A stretch of DNA of 64,000 nucleotides from CAVQJU01 sp963729215 (lineage in GTDB: Bacteria; Acidobacteriota; Vicinamibacteria; Vicinamibacterales; CAVVIG01). Where the stretch lies: positions 372,001-436,000 of the forward strand of contig CAVSND010000016.1 in the NCBI GenBank assembly GCA_963729215.1, given 5' to 3'. The notes under the pieces were generated by a model, which searched no databases, had not been told where the DNA came from, and saw nothing but the letters and a program-made list of their open reading frames with translations. Position numbers and translations under genes: made by a program. Shown piece by piece: positions 34,810 to 44,952 of this stretch. The stretch's first letter is position 1; the number at the start of each line of letters is the position of its first letter.

Positions 34810-36520
34810 GTGCCTGACCGGCCCTCCTTTGTTCCGCTCGCACGCCGCTGGCTGAGCTCCGAAACACGCGTCCTCTTCACGCTGACGGTCGTGGTCGGCT
34901 GCCTGAGCGGCCTCGCGGCAGTCGGATTTCATCTTTCAATCGACCTGGTCGACCGCCGGCTGCTCGAGCCGCTGCTGGCGAGACCGATGACGCAACGCCT
35001 GGCGCTCATCCCAATCCTGCTGATCGGCGTCGGTCTTGTCGTCGGGGTGCTCCTCGACAAAGTCGTGCCGTTCGCGCGCGGCAGCGGCATCCCCGAGGTC
35101 AAGACCGCTTATGTCTTTGGCCCCGGCGCGCAGCTGTCCCTGCGGACGGTCGCGGGCAAGTTCGTGCTTGGCGCGCTCTCGATCGGTTCGGGCTTTTCCC
35201 TCGGGCGAGAAGGACCAACCGGTGCAGATCGGCGCCGCGATCGGCGCGGGCGTCGGCAGGGCGACCCGCAGGCCGTCGCGAGTGGTCAAGGCGCTGATTT
35301 GCGTGGGATCCGCGGCCGGCATCGCCGCGGCGTTCAACACGCCGATTGCTGCGATCACATTCGCCATGGAGGAAGTGATCGGCGATCTCAACCAGCGCCT
35401 TGTCGGCGCCATCGTCGTGGCGTCGGTGGCCGCGGCCGTTGTCGAGCGGGCGCTGCTTGGCGGCCGCCCCGTGTTGACGGTTCCCGGATACAGCCTGGGC
35501 GACTGGAAGGAATTGTTCGCGTACGCGCTGCTCGGCGCGCTGGCTGGTCTCGGCGCCACGCTCTTCGTCCAGGGATTGCTGGCTCTCCGCTCGCATGTCA
35601 AAGCCGCGGCCTGGCTGCCGCGATGGTCCGGCCCCGCCGTTGGCGGCCTGACGATGGCGGCCATCGGACTCCTGTTGCCGCAGACCTTCGGCATCGGCTA
35701 TCCCACGTTGTCGGCGGCGCTGCTTGGCGGTCTGTCATGGCGCCGGATGGCGGTGCTCAGCGTCGGCAAGGGCGTGGCAACGATCATGTCGTACGGCTGG
35801 GGGCTGTCCGGCGGCATCTTCGCGCCGTCCCTGTTCATCGGCGCGATGCTCGGGGGGACCGTTGCGCATTTGGTCCATCCGTTCGCCGGCCCGGGCGTTG
35901 AAAGCGTCGGATCGTTCGCGCTGGTGGGGATGGGCGCGTTCTTTGCGGGCGCGATTCGCGCGCCGATTACGTCGATCCTGATCATTTTCGAGATGACCGG
36001 CGACTACGCGATCATCCTGCCCCTGATGATTGCGAACGTCATCAGCTACACGGTTGCCGCCCGTCTGCACCCCGTGCCGATTTACGACGCGCTGCTCAAA
36101 CAGGACGGCGTCCCGATGCCGGAGCACCAGACGCATCGCGATCTGCGCGCCCTGACCGTTGAACAGGCGATGCAGCGCGACCCGTTCGTGGCCCGCCTCG
36201 ATGAAACGGTCGGCGATGTGAACCGCAAACTCGAAGGCGCTGCTGCCCGCGTGGCCCCGGTCGTCGACGCCGACGGTCTCCTGACGGGCATCGTCGGCTG
36301 GCGTGAGTTGGGGAGTGGCGGGCCTGCCCAGACGCTGATCGCCCAGGTCGTGCTGCGGGACGTCGTCACGGTGTTCCCGGATCAGTCGCTCGACCTTGCG
36401 CTGCTGAAGCTTGGACGGCACGCCGTCCGCCAGGCGCCCGTCGTCAGCAGGCTGGCGCCCCGCGAGGTCATCGGCATGCTGTCCCTCGAGGACGTTTCTG
36501 CGGCTGTCGGCCGATCCTGA
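34810..36520 (+). CDS. ClC-type chloride channel/antiporter with C-terminal CBS domains, frameshifted
   Basis: A membrane protein of about 569 aa after repair. The three ClC selectivity motifs are present: GSGIPEVK, GREGPT with the gating Glu, and GIFAPSLFIGAMLGG. NTPIAAITFAMEEVIGD also fits. A CBS pair follows from about residue 440 (LTVEQAMQRDPFVARLDETV, IGMLSLEDVSAAV). The frame breaks after GREGPT at about 35220. Removing one G restores VQIGAAIGAGVGRA. The start is GTG 34810, 16 bp after the AhpD-like gene. Whether it is a channel or a Cl-/H+ antiporter cannot be said from the sequence. Confidence 0.92.
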
Positions 36521-36529
36521 CGCCGGCTC

Positions 36530-36556
36530 CCCGAGCCCCGAGCCCCGAGCCCCGAG
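36530..36556. repeat. Heptanucleotide array CCCCGAG
   Basis: About four CCCCGAG units, one lacking a G, fill the gap between the convergent ClC gene and the next gene. The last unit ends exactly at the next gene's stop codon (TAG 36557-36559, minus strand). Confidence 0.75.
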
Positions 36557-37393
36557 CTACTTCTTCTCGTTCGGCACCATGTGCTGAACGGACTTCTCGT
36601 TTTCGTTGCAGATGAACTCGATCATCTCCGTGTCCAGGATGATGCGCTGGTTCACCCGGACCGAGAACGGCGCCGTGTAGGCCTTGGGGTCGTCGATCGT
36701 CACGTCGATCTGCAGCGTGCCGTAGTTCACGCGCTTGAAGCGTTCGGTGACTTTGGCCTGATCGGTCAGCGGGCTCCCCTGGATGTCGAGCCATCCGCCG
36801 TCCCGCAACCCGGTCGTCGTGACGACCAGCGTGTCGCCCTCCCAGCGTCCGGTCGAGTAGCCGTACCACCACGGCTGCGGGTCGTTGTTCGGCGACGGCC
36901 GGCCGTCCGTGAAGATCTGCCGGATGCCTGAATTGCCCTCGTAGAGAATCACGATGACATCCGGTGTCTGGATGATCTTTCGCGGCTGCGGCTGCTCGTG
37001 AAACTGCGTGATGCCCATCGGCAGGCAGTTCGCGTCCGGATTGTCCCTGGTGCCTTCGTCTGTCCGTTTCTGCTTGAGTTCGGCGGCCCAGGGTCTGAAG
37101 GGCAGGCCGCCCTTGATGTTCGCGCCAAGATTACCGAACGTTGACGCCGGCGGTTCCCCGGGCGGCGAAACCGGCGGTGGCGCCACCTTGCCGCCGTGGA
37201 ACCATGCGTTGTCCCAGAGTCCGGTGAGATCGGGATGCCCGTCGGCGGTCCGCGGCGTGGGCGCTTCGAGATTCGGCTTGCCGTCCGCCGTCCGGGGCAC
37301 GTTCTTCGTGGGATAGGACGGCCACTGCGCGTGCACGGGCGCGGCCACAAGTGAGCACAGCACGATGCAGCCGATTGTCAGCAGTTCCTTCAT
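36557..37393 (-). CDS. Secreted protein of unknown function, paralogue of 48450-49610
   Basis: A 278-aa protein with a signal peptide (LLTIGCIVLCSLVAAPVHA). A Pro-rich N-terminal region contains NVPRTADGKPNLEAPTPRTA and HPDLTGLWDNAW. A beta-rich domain follows with QTPDVIVILYEGNSGIRQIF, TDGRPSPNNDPQPWW, GRWEGDTLVVTTTGL and LTERFKRVN-like segments. The product at 48450-49610 shares TDGRP, GRWEGDELVVETTGF and LTERFKRV, so the two are paralogues. The family is common in soil Acidobacteria to my knowledge, but its function is not established. The gene ends against the heptamer array. Confidence 0.75.
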   Translation of the reverse strand: MKELLTIGCIVLCSLVAAPVHAQWPSYPTKNVPRTADGKPNLEAPTPRTADGHPDLTGLWDNAWFHGGKVAPPPVSPPGEPPASTFGNLGANIKGGLPFRPWAAELKQKRTDEGTRDNPDANCLPMGITQFHEQPQPRKIIQTPDVIVILYEGNSGIRQIFTDGRPSPNNDPQPWWYGYSTGRWEGDTLVVTTTGLRDGGWLDIQGSPLTDQAKVTERFKRVNYGTLQIDVTIDDPKAYTAPFSVRVNQRIILDTEMIEFICNENEKSVQHMVPNEKK

Positions 37394-37400
37394 GTTCTGC

Positions 37401-37429
37401 TTTGTGACCTTCGTGAGCTTTGTGGTTCC
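37401..37429. repeat. 9-bp-period array (TTTGTGACC TTCGTGAGC TTTGTGGTT)
   Basis: Three 9-bp units in the gap between two minus-strand genes, starting 7 bases after the stop of the MBL gene. The unit consensus TTYGTGRNC is shared with the arrays at 39041-39131. Confidence 0.7.
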
Positions 37430-37435
37430 AGTTTG

Positions 37436-39022
37436 TTAGTTCTTCGGAAACATCTTCAGGAACTCGTCGTTCGTCGCCACGCGGCCGTGAATCGGCACGT
37501 GCCGCTCGACGTCCAGCTTCAGCTTGATCATGTTCTGATACAGGGTCTTCATGCCGTTGGTGGCAGTCGCCGGCGCGGGGCCCTGCGCGGGAGGCGAGTA
37601 CAAGTCCGCGTTCACGAGCAGCTTTTCCTTGGGCAGATAGGCGATCAGCATGTCCTGGCCGTGGTTGCCCTGCCGGTATGACGGGTCGCCCAGCTCGTAG
37701 GCCATGTCCTGCAGGTGCAGGATTTCGAGCACGCGTGCGCCGTCGCTGATCGCGTACTTGTTGCCGACCGTGTCGATCGGCGCCGGCCGGCGGCTGATCA
37801 TGTACATCGGGTTGAAGATCGACATCCGGTCCGGCTGCAGCGTCCACGGCCTCGGATCGAACAGGATGTCCAGGTAGTACTCCTTGTTCGACTCGTGCGT
37901 CACGATCGTCGTGCCCTGCGAAAGGTACGTGCGCAGTCCACCGGAGTGATCGAAGTGGTGGTGCGTGTTGACAACATAGCGAATCGGCTTGTTGGGGACG
38001 AGCTTGTCCGCTTCGGCGATGACCGCGAGCGAGCGCGCCTCGTTCACGGGGGCCTCGACAACGGCCACGAAATCCTTGAACTCGACGAGCATGCTGTGGT
38101 GTGTGCCGCCGGCCAGCAGCCACACGCCGTCGGCGAGCTTCTGGCTTTCCACCCGCACCGGCGGCGCCACCGCCTGCTTCACCACGTCCGGTACCGGCAT
38201 GGTCTGCACCGGCACGTTCGCCTTCACGCTGGTGATGTTCAGCTCGTAGTAGTTGTGCGCCGGGTTCAACCGCGGATCGCCCTGGTGGACGTGCACCTGT
38301 CCCGGAAACTTCACGCCGCCGAAGTCCTGGTACTTGGTGTAGCGCATCTCGTAGTCCATGTCGCCGTAGACCGGGTTCGGAAACCAGGTGTCGACCAGCT
38401 CGACCAGGTTCTGGTCGTTGATCGTCACGTTCATCTTGTACTTGCCGAGAATGGAGAACGAGACGATCGTGACCTTGCGGCCGAACTGGGAAAGGCCGAA
38501 GTCCGACGCGCCGACGATCGGCAGCGTGATCGCCGTGGCGTTGGTGGCGGCGAGGCCCGCCTTCAGCGCTCCGTGGGGAGTCAGCGCCAGCTCGAGCTGG
38601 CGCAGATCGCCGTAGGGTACGCCGTCGAGGTACGGCCGTGGCAGCGGTGTCGGCGTGTCGCCCTGCATGTCCCAGGCGTAGGTACCGCTCAGGATGTTCG
38701 TCATGTGCAGCGGCGCGAGGGGCGCGCCGCCGAGCGTCGGGTAGTTGCCCTGCCGCCGATCGAAGTCTTCACGCGACCATTTCGCGTCGTAGTCCACGAC
38801 ACGCGTGTAGTTGGCGACCTCGTATTTCGGCCAGTCTTCGTTCAGGCCGTAGGTCTGTCCGATCCGCGACGACCAGCCGGCGCCCGAATACGTGATCGTC
38901 TTGAGGTCCGTGCCGCCCATGGCCCTGACCGACGCCTGCAACACCGCGCGCGCGTCCTGCGCGGACGCCGTGCCGACCGACAACGTCACCAGCGCCACGA
39001 GAACGCTCATCCTGCGAACCAT
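37436..39022 (-). CDS. Secreted metallo-beta-lactamase-fold hydrolase
   Basis: A 528-aa protein with a signal peptide (MSVLVALVTLSVGTASA). An N-terminal beta-rich lipoprotein-sorting-like region covers about residues 30-290 (TITYSGAGWSSRIGQTYG, YEMRYTKYQDFGGVKFPGQV). An MBL domain follows, with GVWLLAGGTHHSMLVEF and the metal motif THHHFDHSGGLRTYL near residue 350. HGQDMLIAYLPKEKLLVNAD comes later. Substrate unknown. ATG 39022 has GGAGGG just upstream; codons further upstream are repeat sequence (FVIFVIFV) and are not taken as coding. Confidence 0.85.
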   Translation of the reverse strand: MVRRMSVLVALVTLSVGTASAQDARAVLQASVRAMGGTDLKTITYSGAGWSSRIGQTYGLNEDWPKYEVANYTRVVDYDAKWSREDFDRRQGNYPTLGGAPLAPLHMTNILSGTYAWDMQGDTPTPLPRPYLDGVPYGDLRQLELALTPHGALKAGLAATNATAITLPIVGASDFGLSQFGRKVTIVSFSILGKYKMNVTINDQNLVELVDTWFPNPVYGDMDYEMRYTKYQDFGGVKFPGQVHVHQGDPRLNPAHNYYELNITSVKANVPVQTMPVPDVVKQAVAPPVRVESQKLADGVWLLAGGTHHSMLVEFKDFVAVVEAPVNEARSLAVIAEADKLVPNKPIRYVVNTHHHFDHSGGLRTYLSQGTTIVTHESNKEYYLDILFDPRPWTLQPDRMSIFNPMYMISRRPAPIDTVGNKYAISDGARVLEILHLQDMAYELGDPSYRQGNHGQDMLIAYLPKEKLLVNADLYSPPAQGPAPATATNGMKTLYQNMIKLKLDVERHVPIHGRVATNDEFLKMFPKN

Positions 39023-39040
39023 AGGCCCTCCAGAAACATG

Positions 39041-39131
39041 AACCACGAAGATCACAAAGATCACAAAGAAAACGAAAAAGCCGACCACTCACGAATTGAG
39101 TTCTTCGTGGACTTCGTGATCTTCGTGGTTC
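39041..39131. repeat. Inverted pair of 9-bp-period arrays (CACGAAGAT / TTCGTGATC units)
   Basis: The outer 15 bases are perfectly complementary: AACCACGAAGATCAC (39041-39055) with GTGATCTTCGTGGTT (39116-39130). Both arms continue inward as imperfect 9-bp units. The pair fills the gap between the NHL gene end and the MBL gene start, both on the minus strand. Confidence 0.85.
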
Positions 39132-39147
39132 AGGATCGCAATCGCTC

Positions 39148-40482
39148 TTACTGCCACACCCTCGCGACGGGCTTGCTCACCAGGAACTCCGGCCTCGCGC
39201 CCGGCTTGGGCACGAACTTCTGCACACGGCCGCTGTCCACTTCGGCGACGTAGAGGTTTCCCTGCTGGTCCACGCTCATGCCGTGGACGCCCCACAGGGC
39301 GCCGGGGAACATGCCGAGCGTGCCCCACGCGTAGAGCAGGTGACCCTGCTGGTCGTACTTCAGCAGCTTGTGCGTGCTGCGATCGAACGTCCAGATGTTC
39401 CGATCGGCGCCGATGTAGAGAAGATGGAGGCTCGAGGGATCGGCGTCAATCTTCCACGCGTACTGGAACTTGCCGTTCTCGTCGAACACCTGGACGCGAT
39501 GGTTGTTGCGGTCGTTGACGAACACGCGCCGGCTCACCGGATCGACGGCCACGCCGTGCACGTTGTTCATGTAGCCCGGCCGCGCCTCGTTCGGCGGATT
39601 GCCCTTGATGCCCCAGTCCATCAGGAACTTGCCGTTCTTGTCGAACTTGGCCACGCGCGTGCCCGTGTAACCGTCCGACACGAAGAACGTGCCGTCGGGC
39701 AGCCAGTCGATGAACGTCGGCCGGTTGAAGTGGGTGGCGTCCGCGCCTTCCTGTTCGGGCGTGCCGATCGTCTGCACCAGCTGCTTGCCGTCGTGCGTGA
39801 ACCTGTAGATGACCTGCATGTTGTCGTCCACGATCCACACGTGCTTCTCGGGATCGTAGGGGCTGATGTACACCGAGTGCGGGCGCCGAAGCAGCTTGTC
39901 CCACTGGGTCCACGTCTCGACGATGTTGCCGTTCGCGTCGGCGACGACGATGCAGTGCTCCCATTTGGCGTCAACGCCGAGTTGACGGTACGGCGGGCCC
40001 TTGATCCCGATCGTGTCGTCTTTGCCTTCCCAGGCCGTCAGCCATTTCTTCGTGTCCTGATCGGTGCCGCCGACACCGGGCAGCGAGGCCGTCGTCGCGT
40101 CGCGCCACATGCCCGCGACCGGAAAGCTGATGCTGGGTCCGACCTGCGGAAGCAGGGTGTTGCGCGGGGGCGCCATCTTCGGCAGCTCTCCGCGGAACAG
40201 CATGAAGATGCGGTTCGGGCTCTCGGCAAACACGCCCTGACCCGCGCCGTACGTCCACTTCTCATTGCCGGGCAGCGTGCTGATGTCTTTCGGCCAGCCC
40301 TTGGCGACCTCATAGGGGCCCGTCAGATCCTGGCTGCCAATCGCGCCGGGCACGGCCGCGAAGCCATTGGCTGGCGCCGCTGACTGCGCCGACGCGGTGC
40401 CGCGGCGGCCTTCCGTCCACATTCCAGCGGCGGCGCCCACCGCGAACGTCACGAGAATCAACGCAAAGGTACGTGTGCGCAT
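39148..40482 (-). CDS. Secreted NHL-repeat beta-propeller protein
   Basis: A 444-aa protein. ATG 40482 follows a GGAGA site. The signal sequence is TFALILVTFAVGAAAGMW. The body is a chain of NHL-type blades: RPHSVYISPYDPEKHVWIVD, NRPTFIDWLPDGTFFVSDGY, NNVHGVAVDPVSRRVFVNDR, NNHRVQVFDENGKFQYAWKI and GVHGMSVDQQGNLYVAEVDS. This pattern is shared with peptidylglycine alpha-amidating-lyase-like proteins. The catalytic residues of that enzyme cannot be confirmed here. It is probably periplasmic. Downstream on the same strand is the MBL gene, across the 9-bp-period inverted repeat. Confidence 0.85.
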   Translation of the reverse strand: MRTRTFALILVTFAVGAAAGMWTEGRRGTASAQSAAPANGFAAVPGAIGSQDLTGPYEVAKGWPKDISTLPGNEKWTYGAGQGVFAESPNRIFMLFRGELPKMAPPRNTLLPQVGPSISFPVAGMWRDATTASLPGVGGTDQDTKKWLTAWEGKDDTIGIKGPPYRQLGVDAKWEHCIVVADANGNIVETWTQWDKLLRRPHSVYISPYDPEKHVWIVDDNMQVIYRFTHDGKQLVQTIGTPEQEGADATHFNRPTFIDWLPDGTFFVSDGYTGTRVAKFDKNGKFLMDWGIKGNPPNEARPGYMNNVHGVAVDPVSRRVFVNDRNNHRVQVFDENGKFQYAWKIDADPSSLHLLYIGADRNIWTFDRSTHKLLKYDQQGHLLYAWGTLGMFPGALWGVHGMSVDQQGNLYVAEVDSGRVQKFVPKPGARPEFLVSKPVARVWQ

Positions 40483-40569
40483 AAAGGATTTTCTCCGGCC
40501 TCTTTGTACAACATTTCGCCAACCCGTGGGGCTGGAAGCTGCGGCGATTGACAGGTATGTGCAGTTGAG

Positions 40570-41950
40570 ATGAACATCCGTCGGGGAGGGCGTATGCCGT
40601 TCGTGCGAAACGCGAAACTCGCGGTGTCCGTGTTGTTTCTGGCGGCGTCCGCGTGGCTGTCCGCAGGCCAGGCCCCGGCCGGCGGGGACACGATGCTGTT
40701 CGAGGGCGCGCGGCTCATCACGGGCGACGGCCGGGTGATCGAAAGCGCCGCCTTCCTCGTGCAGAACAACCGGTTCACGCGCGTCGGCCGCCAGGGCGAG
40801 GTTCAGGCGCCGGCGGGCGCCGTGCGCGTGGACCTCACCGGAAAGACCGTCATGCCGGCGATCGTGGATCCCCACAATCACATGGGGTACACGAATCAGA
40901 AGACCGGAGTCTCGAGCAAGGACAACTTCACCCGCGCCACCCTCATCGATCACCTCCAGCGCTACGCGTATTACGGCGTCGCGGCCACGATGAGCATGGG
41001 CCTCGACCGGTGGGACGTGAATCCTGAGCTGCCTTACCAGTTGAGAAACGAGGTCATCCCGAACGCCGCGTTGTTCCTGACCGTGGGCCGCGGGATTGCG
41101 GCGACGCCGATGGCGGGTCCGACCGCCTCGTATCGCCTCGGTGTGCCGTATGGCGCGATGACCGAAGCCGAAGGCAGAAAGGACGTCCAGGAGCTGGTGG
41201 CGCGCAAGGTGCCTCTCATCAAGGTGTGGGTGGACGATCGCCTCGGCACCGTTCCGAAGGTCCAGCCGAACGTGTACCGCGCGATCATCGACGAAGCGCA
41301 CAAACTGCAACACGCGCGTCGTCGCGCACATCTTCGCGCTGGAAGACGGCAAGGATCTGCTCAAGGCTGGCGTCGACGGCTTCGCTCATGGCGTGCGCGA
41401 CAAGGACATTGACGATGAGTACCTCACCATCGTGAGGCAGCATCCGAACGTCTGGGTCGAGCCGAACCTGCCGGATCAACAGCCGACGGCGGAGGAGATT
41501 GATTGGCTCACCGACACGCTGCCGGCCAGCCAGATCAAGCGGATGCGCGATCAGCTCGCGAGCCGGACGCCCGCAGAGCTCAAAACGCAGCAGGATGCGT
41601 TCGGGATCCAGTGCCGCAATTTGAAGAAGATTCGCGACGCGGGCGTGAAAATCGCGTTCGCGACCGACGCCGGAGTGGACATCGCCTGGACGGTGCACAC
41701 CGAGCTGTCCGACATGGTGCGGTGCGGCGTGCCGCCGGCCGAGGCGATTATCGCGGCGACGCGGACGGCCGCCGAGGTCGTCAAGCTCGATCAGCTCGGC
41801 ATGGTGGTGGCGGGAAAGAGCGCGGACTTCATCGTGCTCGACGCCAATCCGCTCGACGCAATCGCCAACACGCGGCGGATCAACAAGGTGTATTTGAGGG
41901 GCAAGGAAGTCGATCGCGCGGCCCTTCGCGCGTCATTTACGGCGCCCTGA
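40570..41950 (+). CDS. Secreted amidohydrolase, frameshifted once
   Basis: A metal-dependent hydrolase of the imidazolonepropionase-like/amidohydrolase type, about 459 aa. It has a signal peptide (LAVSVLFLAASAWLSAG), then LTGKTVMPAIVDPHNHMGY with the HxH metal motif (His102, His104). Lys in VPLIKVWVDD may be the carbamylated ligand. VAHIFALEDGKDLLKAGVDG, GFAHGVRD and AFATDAGVDIAW follow. The C-terminal VVAGKSADFIVLDANPLDAI is typical. The frame breaks near 41311; removing one base restores TRVVAHIFALEDG. ATG 40594 after GGGGAGGG is an alternative start. It is divergent from the NHL gene. Confidence 0.88.
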
Positions 41951-41976
41951 CAGTCAGGTGCAGGCGGACGTTCAGC

Positions 41977-43391
41977 TCAACCCGGCACGATGAAGCCGAT
42001 CATCGCCGTGCCGAGCGTCGCCTGCAGGATGGTGACGGCCAGCACCAGCACCAACGCCGCCCGATTGTCGAGGCGCGCGCACACATAGGCCGCCGGGATC
42101 TGAAAGAAACATCCGAGGAAGATCCAGAGTCGAATCACCTCGCCGCGATTCACGCCGATGGCGTCGGTCGCCAGCAGGACGGCGGCGGAGCCAAGGCACA
42201 ACACGATGATCGGCCGCGTCAGGCGATCGCGCCAGGATTCCGCGGCGAGATAGCCGTCCGCAAGCGCGGCCCAGAACAGGATGGCCTGGCAGACGCCGAT
42301 GCCGAAGAGGAACTCGCGGAGGTTCGCCCAGATCCAGATCGAATACGGCCGGCCGGCGTCCGCGTTGAACCGCACGGCGTGCTCGCCAATCTGCCGGAAT
42401 GCGCTGACGAGATCGAAGCCGAACAGAAGCCGCACGGCTCCATAGGTCGCAAGCCATGCCGCCATGCCGAGAGCCATGTGCGTCAGCAGCCGGCGCGGCG
42501 TGATCTGACCGAGCGACCACGCGCGCAGCACGAGCAGCGCAAAAAGCAGGCCCATCACGAGCGGCAGCGGTTCGTAGAACACGAGGCCGAACAGCGCGAT
42601 GCCGAGCGCGGCGGCGTAGCCGATGTGTCCCGTGCGCAGCCATTTGAGCACCAGCACGGCGCAGGCGAGCACGACGACCGGCGTCACCGAGTTCAGGAGC
42701 GGGAAGAAGTACAGCTTCGCCGGCACCAGAAGGTAGAGCGCCGCCGAGTACATCGCGATCCGGCGGTCGGCGAACAGCTCGCGAACAAACGAGTACATGA
42801 GCGCCGCGCCGAGATTCGAGACGAGCACCGCGAGCCATGCGAGGGCTGCCGGCTGCGCGCGAGAGATTCCGGAGGGCGTAAACCAGCATCAGCTTGCCTG
42901 GCATGTTGCTCTGCGCGTGCAGCGGCCACGACGCGCGGACGCGATCGAAGTCATGAAGCACCGCGCCCGCCCGGAAGTGCTCGGTGACGCCGTAGAACGC
43001 GTTGGCCCCGTCGCTCGCGAACAGGCGCTCGAAACTGAACGGATTCAGCGATCGAATGAGAGCCTGCAGGCCGAGCGCGAGCACGATCCAGCCAAGCACG
43101 GCGGGCCAGCCGCTTCGCGGGCGAGACGAAGACGAGGACGGCTGCAAGCGCGGCCGCCGCCGCGGCCACCATCAGCATGCGCGGGTTGAATACCGCCACG
43201 TAGCCGTAAACCCAGCCCCCGTCGCTCGACCCGAGAACGAGCGACTGGCTGGCGACCGCATAGCACACGAGCAGCGACACCAATGAGCCGGCGCCGAGCC
43301 AGTCCCAGAGGGCCTGCCGCGACAGGCGTCCCGCGCTCGCCGTGCCCTGAGATACGTCGGTTGTGGCGGGCGGGCGGATGACGTGTGACAT
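41977..43391 (-). CDS. Polytopic membrane protein, glycosyltransferase-like, two frameshifts
   Basis: About 470 aa after repair of two +1 shifts (near 43125 and 42850). Three frames join as MSHVIRPPATTDVSQG with helices (GAGSLVSLLVCYAVASQSLV), then SGWPAVLGWIVLALGLQALI, and finally ALAWLAVLVSNLGAALMYSF to the end. About ten helices are visible. A luminal stretch SNMPGKLMLVYALRNLS follows the third helix. The layout resembles GT-C-type polyprenyl-phosphate-sugar transferases, but no DE/ED catalytic pair is certain. It is divergent from a second such gene and probably works in surface glycan synthesis. Confidence 0.7.
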
Positions 43392-43531
43392 CGTGGGGAA
43401 TGGCCGCCATTGTAGTCGGCAAGCACGGGACGACCGCCGATCTTCCGGACTCATCGGGCGTTCTTCCGGATTCGCGATTTTGCGCGTAGACTCTGCGTGA
43501 ACCTCACTGGCGCCCACTGCCAACGGACAGG

Positions 43532-44952
43532 ATGCGGTCGAGCGAAACACGCACAGAGAGTCAGCGGTCGCTGAACGGACGATATGTCGCGGCCACGCTG
43601 ATCCTTCTCATCCTTGGAGTCGAAGGCGCGTTCTATCACCTGGGCGGCTGGAACCAGTACGCGAGGGTGTCAGCCGCCGTGGCCTTCGTTGAACCAGGAA
43701 CCCCGTATACGGGAACGTTCAGGATTGACGGCCTCAAGGACGATGGCGCGCGCCTGGCCACGGGGGACTGGGCGCTGGCACGCAGCGGTTTTTACTCGAA
43801 CAAGGCGCCGGGCGTGTCGTTCCTCGCCGTCGTTCCGTATTTCCTGCTGTACCACGCGGAACGACTGGCGGGGCTCGATCCGAAGACGGGCCAGCTCACC
43901 CACATCAACGTCTGGGCCCTCAACCTGTGGATCTCGGGATTCTGGAACATCGTGGCGGCGCTGGCCTTGCTGCGGAAGCTGCCGCGTTTCGGCGTGCACT
44001 CCCGCGAAGGCGCGGCCCTGGTGGCGGTGGTCTACTCGTGCGCCACGATCGTGCTCCCGTTTTCCTGTTCGTCGTGGGGGCACCCGACGGCGGCCGCCTT
44101 CATCACGCTTGGCACGCTGGACCTGGCGGAGGGCTCGCGCGCGCGCTGCGCGCTCGGCGGCCTGTGGCTGGGCATGGCGGTGCTGACCGAATACCTCGCG
44201 GCGATTTCGCTGATGCTCGGGGCGCTCTTCGTTCTGGCGGGTCCGGACAGAGAAGAGCGGGTGTGGCGATTCATCCTGGGGAGCGCGCCGCCAGTCGCCG
44301 CGCTCCTGCTGTATCACGAATTCGCGTTCGGGAGTTACTTCACGACGGCGACGTCGCTGGCGGATCCGGTCTTCCTGCAGCCGGGCCGGGTGGCCGGGCT
44401 CATCGGCATGCCGAATCCCGTGAACCTCGTTCGCATGCTGTTCGCGCCAGGACGGGGCCTTATCTGGCAGACTCCGGTGCTGCTCGTCACGCTCCTTGGG
44501 ATTCCGTCGTGGTATCGCTCGGGCCGCCGCCTGTTTCTGGCGTTCGCGGTGGCCAACATCGCCGCGTATGCGTTGTCGATCTCTTCCCTGGTCGTGTATC
44601 AGGGAGGCCAGACGACATCCATGCGCTATATGATCATCGCGCTGCCGTTCTTCTGCATCCTCCTGCCCGATCTCCGGACGTTTGCATACCGGAAGACGTT
44701 TCTCGTGCTTTTTGCCGTGAGCGCCGCGAACATGTTCGTCATCTCCGCGACGAGCTCGATGTTCCTGTCCGAATACCCGTTGTCTCTGTTTGCGTATCCG
44801 AACTTCTGGCACGGCCAGCTGGGGCTGAATCCGTTGCTGGCGTTGGCCGGCGTGGGCGGGTCCGTTCACGCCCTGGCGATCGCCGCCGTCTACGCCGCCG
44901 TGCTCGGGTCGTTACTCTGGTATGTGCTGACGACGCGGCCCATCCTACGAAG
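43532..44952 (+). CDS. GT-C-like polytopic membrane protein; 3' end unresolved
   Basis: About 470 aa with roughly 10-12 helices (YVAATLILLILGVEGAFYHL, YLAAISLMLGALFVLAG, TPVLLVTLLGIPSWY). The first luminal loop has RIDGLKDDGARLATGDWALA and FYSNKAPGVSFLAVVPYFLL, resembling the YSxKAPG loops of bacterial membrane glycosyltransferases. After LLWYVLTTRPILRR the frame runs on without a stop to 45532 in what is clearly the wrong frame for the next gene. An indel around 44930-44980 therefore hides its true stop, or the two genes are fused. Confidence 0.72.

Noticed and set aside
39023..39088. N-terminal extension of the MBL protein (FVIFVIFV-type sequence)
   Set aside because: It is translated 9-bp-period repeat. 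The ATG at 39022 has a ribosome site and starts a normal signal peptide.
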